Assembly: GCA_028386065.3 (NCBI GenBank)
Contig: JAKUCV010000874.1
Coordinates: 1 to 64,000 of the forward strand
Length of the DNA: 64,000 nucleotides
Reading direction: 5' to 3'
From: Turnera subulata
Lineage: Eukaryota; Streptophyta; Magnoliopsida; Malpighiales; Passifloraceae
A program made the position numbers and the translations under genes. Under the pieces are notes generated by a model, which was given only the letters and a program-made list of their open reading frames with translations, had not been told where the DNA came from and made no database searches. Shown one piece after another: positions 61,401 to 64,000 of this stretch (position 1 is the stretch's first letter; the number at the start of each line of letters is the position of its first letter).

Positions 61401-63424
61401 TGTTGCTCATGCTGCTAAAGAGCGCTCCATTCCTGTTCGTGGGTATGTCTCCTCGTTATCCTTTTAAATCTTTTCTGCCTGCTGATATTTCTGGGACCAC
61501 CTTCTTGCACTGCAGAGTTAGCATGTATTGAATCAAATTTTTCAGTGAACCAACCATTGAAGAGTACTTTAATAGGCATCTAGTTATTTTGATGTATTAT
61601 CCTTGCTAAAGTCAAATATCTCTATCCTGATTAGTAGGAACATTATCTTTAAAAATTCTATAAGCTTTTGCGAAGAAAGACCTTTCTGATTGGTTAAGCC
61701 TTGTTTGGATTATAAAATCTTGTAGAGTATTTTAGTAGACATCTACATATTTTGATGTAAAATTATCCTCCCTAAACTCATATATCTTTAACCTGATTGG
61801 TAGGAACATTATCTTCTTTAAAAATTCTATAAGCTTTTGCGAAGAAAGGCCTTTCTGATTTGTTAAACTTTTTTTGACATATCTTTGGTGGATCTGGTTA
61901 TCACTAGTGCATTCCTTTTTAGAATCTGTTATTTGTACTGCAAACTAATGTTGTATAATTCACAAAATCTGGCTTGAACAATGTAATTCATTTATTGATT
62001 TCAGTACCATTCATTTTAGGGGTTCTAAATAATGAATTAGCATTGAACTTTTCTAGGTATGTTTCATGCGTCGTCGGGTGTCCTGTGGAAGGAGCGATTT
62101 CTCCTTCAAAAGTAGCATATGTTGCCAAGGAACTTTATGACATGGGTTGCTTTGAAATTTCCCTTGGTGATACAATTGGTGTTGGCACGCCTGGTATGTG
62201 TTGATCCTTTGTTCTGTCTCTAAGCTAGTTTAACCTCCTGTTCTTTTTTCTATGACTGTGATTTGCCTGTATTATGCACCCAGTGCTTCCTCGCATATCT
62301 TTGGTCTTTTACAAAACTTTGAGGATATCTCATTTCAGCTATTGAGTGGACAGATGATCAATACTTTCATTCCGGCAAACATGATATTTGTTTCCAGTTT
62401 ATCTCTCATTTGATCTTCACTTCCTTTAATCTGGGGTTCTACGTTTCCTTGGATAGGTTCTGTTGTTCCCATGCTTGAAGCTGTTATGGCTGTTATCCCT
62501 ATTGAGAAGCTTGCTGTCCACTTCCATGATACTTATGGGCAATCTCTTTCAAATATTTTAGTGTCCCTCCAGGTAAGGTCAATGGCCATGCTGAGACTGC
62601 ATCTCTGTTGACATAGTACACGTTTTTGGGCAATATGCTCGAGACACAATTTCTCACTGCTTCTCTGGATTATATCCAATATGCTCAGAATGTTGTACTA
62701 GGTTACAGTTGTTTGCTGATAGAATGATTAGGTAATGTTATTAGATATGACTTGGTTATGCCAAACAACAATTGAACTTAAAAGTTTAAAATATTGGTGA
62801 TGCTTCTAAAATGATTTTTGGCACTTAGCCTCGAGTGAAAACCTTTTTGCTTGAAACTTGTACAGACCCACCACTATGTTGTGCTGAAACTTAATTAAGA
62901 ATGTTGGTGGTAAGATTTGAACACCCAACTGTTAAGGTCATAGAAACTCTGATATTTGGTCAACAAACTATCCTATCCAAAAAGCTTTAGCCATTCGACA
63001 AGGAACTGGTAACACTCTTACAAGTCAGGAGCATTGCACTTGTCATAATGGGATAAGTTATTGCAATGGATTATATATATTCTCTACTATTAGTCTGAAG
63101 TTTTCTAGAACTATCATGAAATTCCTGTGCTAGACTTTGTCCATCTCAAGACCTAACCATTTTTTCCCTCAACAGATGGGTATCAGCATAGTAGACTCAT
63201 CAATTTCGGGTTTGGGAGGGTGCCCATATGCTAAGGGAGCATCTGGCAATGTCGCTACCGAAGATGTTGTTTATATGCTCCACGGGCTTGGAGTAAAAAC
63301 CAAAGTGGACCTGACAAAACTCCTCGCTGCTGGGGATTTTATCAGCAAGCATTTAGGCCGCCCATCAGGGTCAAAGACAGCTATTGCCTTGAGCCGGGTT
63401 ACAGCTGACGCCTCCAAGATATGA
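58443..63424 (+). CDS. HMGCL: Hydroxymethylglutaryl-CoA lyase, long plant form (8 exons)
   Basis: Exons 58443-58738, 59759-59963, 60220-60399, 61109-61189, 61279-61442, 62057-62193, 62457-62572 and 63176-63424 give 475 residues; all introns are GT-AG. The enzyme splits HMG-CoA into acetoacetate and acetyl-CoA, the last step of leucine breakdown, in mitochondria. The TIM-barrel domain starts near residue 170: '[13 protein letters not shown]' (catalytic Arg 184), HFHDTYG (376-382, metal-binding His) and the signature [12 protein letters not shown] with Cys 409. The first 43 residues (MLAKRGLDK..., few acids, Ser run) look like a mitochondrial targeting sequence. A second in-frame ATG at 58572 (MSSLEEP) would give a shorter form that matches the start of Arabidopsis At2g26800 as I recall it. 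The plant-specific region between the starts and the barrel is about 125 residues. Confidence 0.93.
58528..58565 (+). repeat. (TTC)n coding microsatellite encoding a serine run
   Basis: TCT/TTC triplets between the two candidate start codons give a run of nine or so serines in the targeting sequence. Its length is likely to vary between individuals. Confidence 0.8.
61561..61886 (+). repeat. Tandem duplication in HMG-CoA lyase intron 5
   Basis: Two diverged copies of a ~163-bp unit: both begin agagta(c/t)ttt and share ttctataagcttttgcgaag and gcctttctgatt-like stretches, starting at 61561 and 61724. Non-coding. Confidence 0.8.
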
Positions 63425-64000
63425 GAGGTTGCAGCAAGTTATACCTGTAGACAGAAGAGAGGATTACTTCTTAAATGTTGTGGTCCTGAAAGAGTATGCC
63501 TCCACATCTATCCATATAGGAATAAAAGAAACAGATCCTTAATTAAGCTGCAGTAATTTTATAATCCTTGTAACAAAATTTTCATTGTGTTGAAATATCC
63601 ACTCTACCAAGTTTCCGATTGCATTCAATGGAAAAATGCTATTTCCTTGCTGTCCTAGCAGTTGCCATACTTTACCAAAATACTAAACAAATTAGAAGAG
63701 CTGTAAATGTTGCTCCCTCTGTTGTTGGGTTTAAAGCTGTCAATATATGTCCATGTCCGGGACAAATTTGCGTGAACAGAGCATCCTAATGTGTAGAAAG
63801 CTGGAGTACATAGCTTATGGCCAAAATTCCAAGGTAGAGTTTTTGAGTCCCTGTCACGGAGCACAAAACTACAATGAACCACACAATACAGCTGTTCCCT
63901 CAGCCACCTCCAGACAGAAGACACTCTGCCCTGCCTGATGATTAATAACAATGCGTTTAAAATCCTGCTACCTCCGATAGCATCGCGAATTCCATTTTTC
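63425..64000 (+). other. 3' UTR and downstream flank of HMG-CoA lyase
   Basis: Non-coding. Several AATAAA-like signals occur (for example aggaataaaag near 63,520). No new gene begins before the window ends. Confidence 0.5.

Noticed and set aside
1..64000. CRISPR arrays, operons or bacterial-type systems
   Set aside because: The window is plant nuclear DNA; the tandem repeats seen are transposon subterminal repeats and LTR palindromes.

Overview
This is nuclear DNA from a flowering plant, almost certainly a eudicot. The genes are split by GT-AG introns, and the protein families are plant ones: a class B heat-stress factor, a DUF1645 protein, a chloroplast Holliday-junction resolvase and a long-form plant HMG-CoA lyase. 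The spaces between genes are filled with plant L1, Ty3, CACTA and Mutator-type elements and an old pararetrovirus insertion. I cannot name the species.

Layout. 1-1,330: two-exon HSFB4-like gene (+). 1.3-7.6 kb: no gene, one LINE remnant split by a Mutator-type MITE with a perfect 10-bp target duplication. 7.6-17.4 kb: a 5'-truncated L1 (-) split by a 3.8-kb solo LTR and by a 3.6-kb CACTA element. 19.0-25.6 kb: a solo LTR (-) of the same long-LTR Ty3 family, into which an internally deleted member of that family has inserted. 26.1-32.0 kb: a full-length but decayed L1 (-). 32.8-37.4 kb: a 3.4-kb rearranged endogenous caulimovirid between two ~615-bp direct copies of host sequence. 38.5-63.4 kb: a gene island with an F-box gene (+), a DUF1645 gene (-), MOC1 (+), an ORF2-less LINE insertion, a METTL21-like methyltransferase gene (-) and HMG-CoA lyase (+).

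I built exon models by hand for the HSF, F-box, MOC1, methyltransferase and HMG-CoA lyase genes. Each gives a continuous reading frame whose total coding length is a multiple of three. The methyltransferase model needs one GC-AG intron and one U12-type intron that begins with AT.

The genes are unrelated in pathway (transcription control, ubiquitin ligase adaptor, chloroplast DNA segregation, protein methylation, leucine catabolism). From memory, F-box, MOC1, methyltransferase and HMG-CoA lyase relatives also sit close together in Arabidopsis (around At2g26800-At2g26850), so this looks like conserved gene order, not a functional cluster.

The most unusual features are the viral insertion with its long host duplications, inverted viral pieces and string of overlapping small ORFs; the atypical minor-spliceosome intron; the CACTA element carrying a promoter-plus-exon-like segment; and arrays of a 14-base imperfect palindrome inside the long LTRs.
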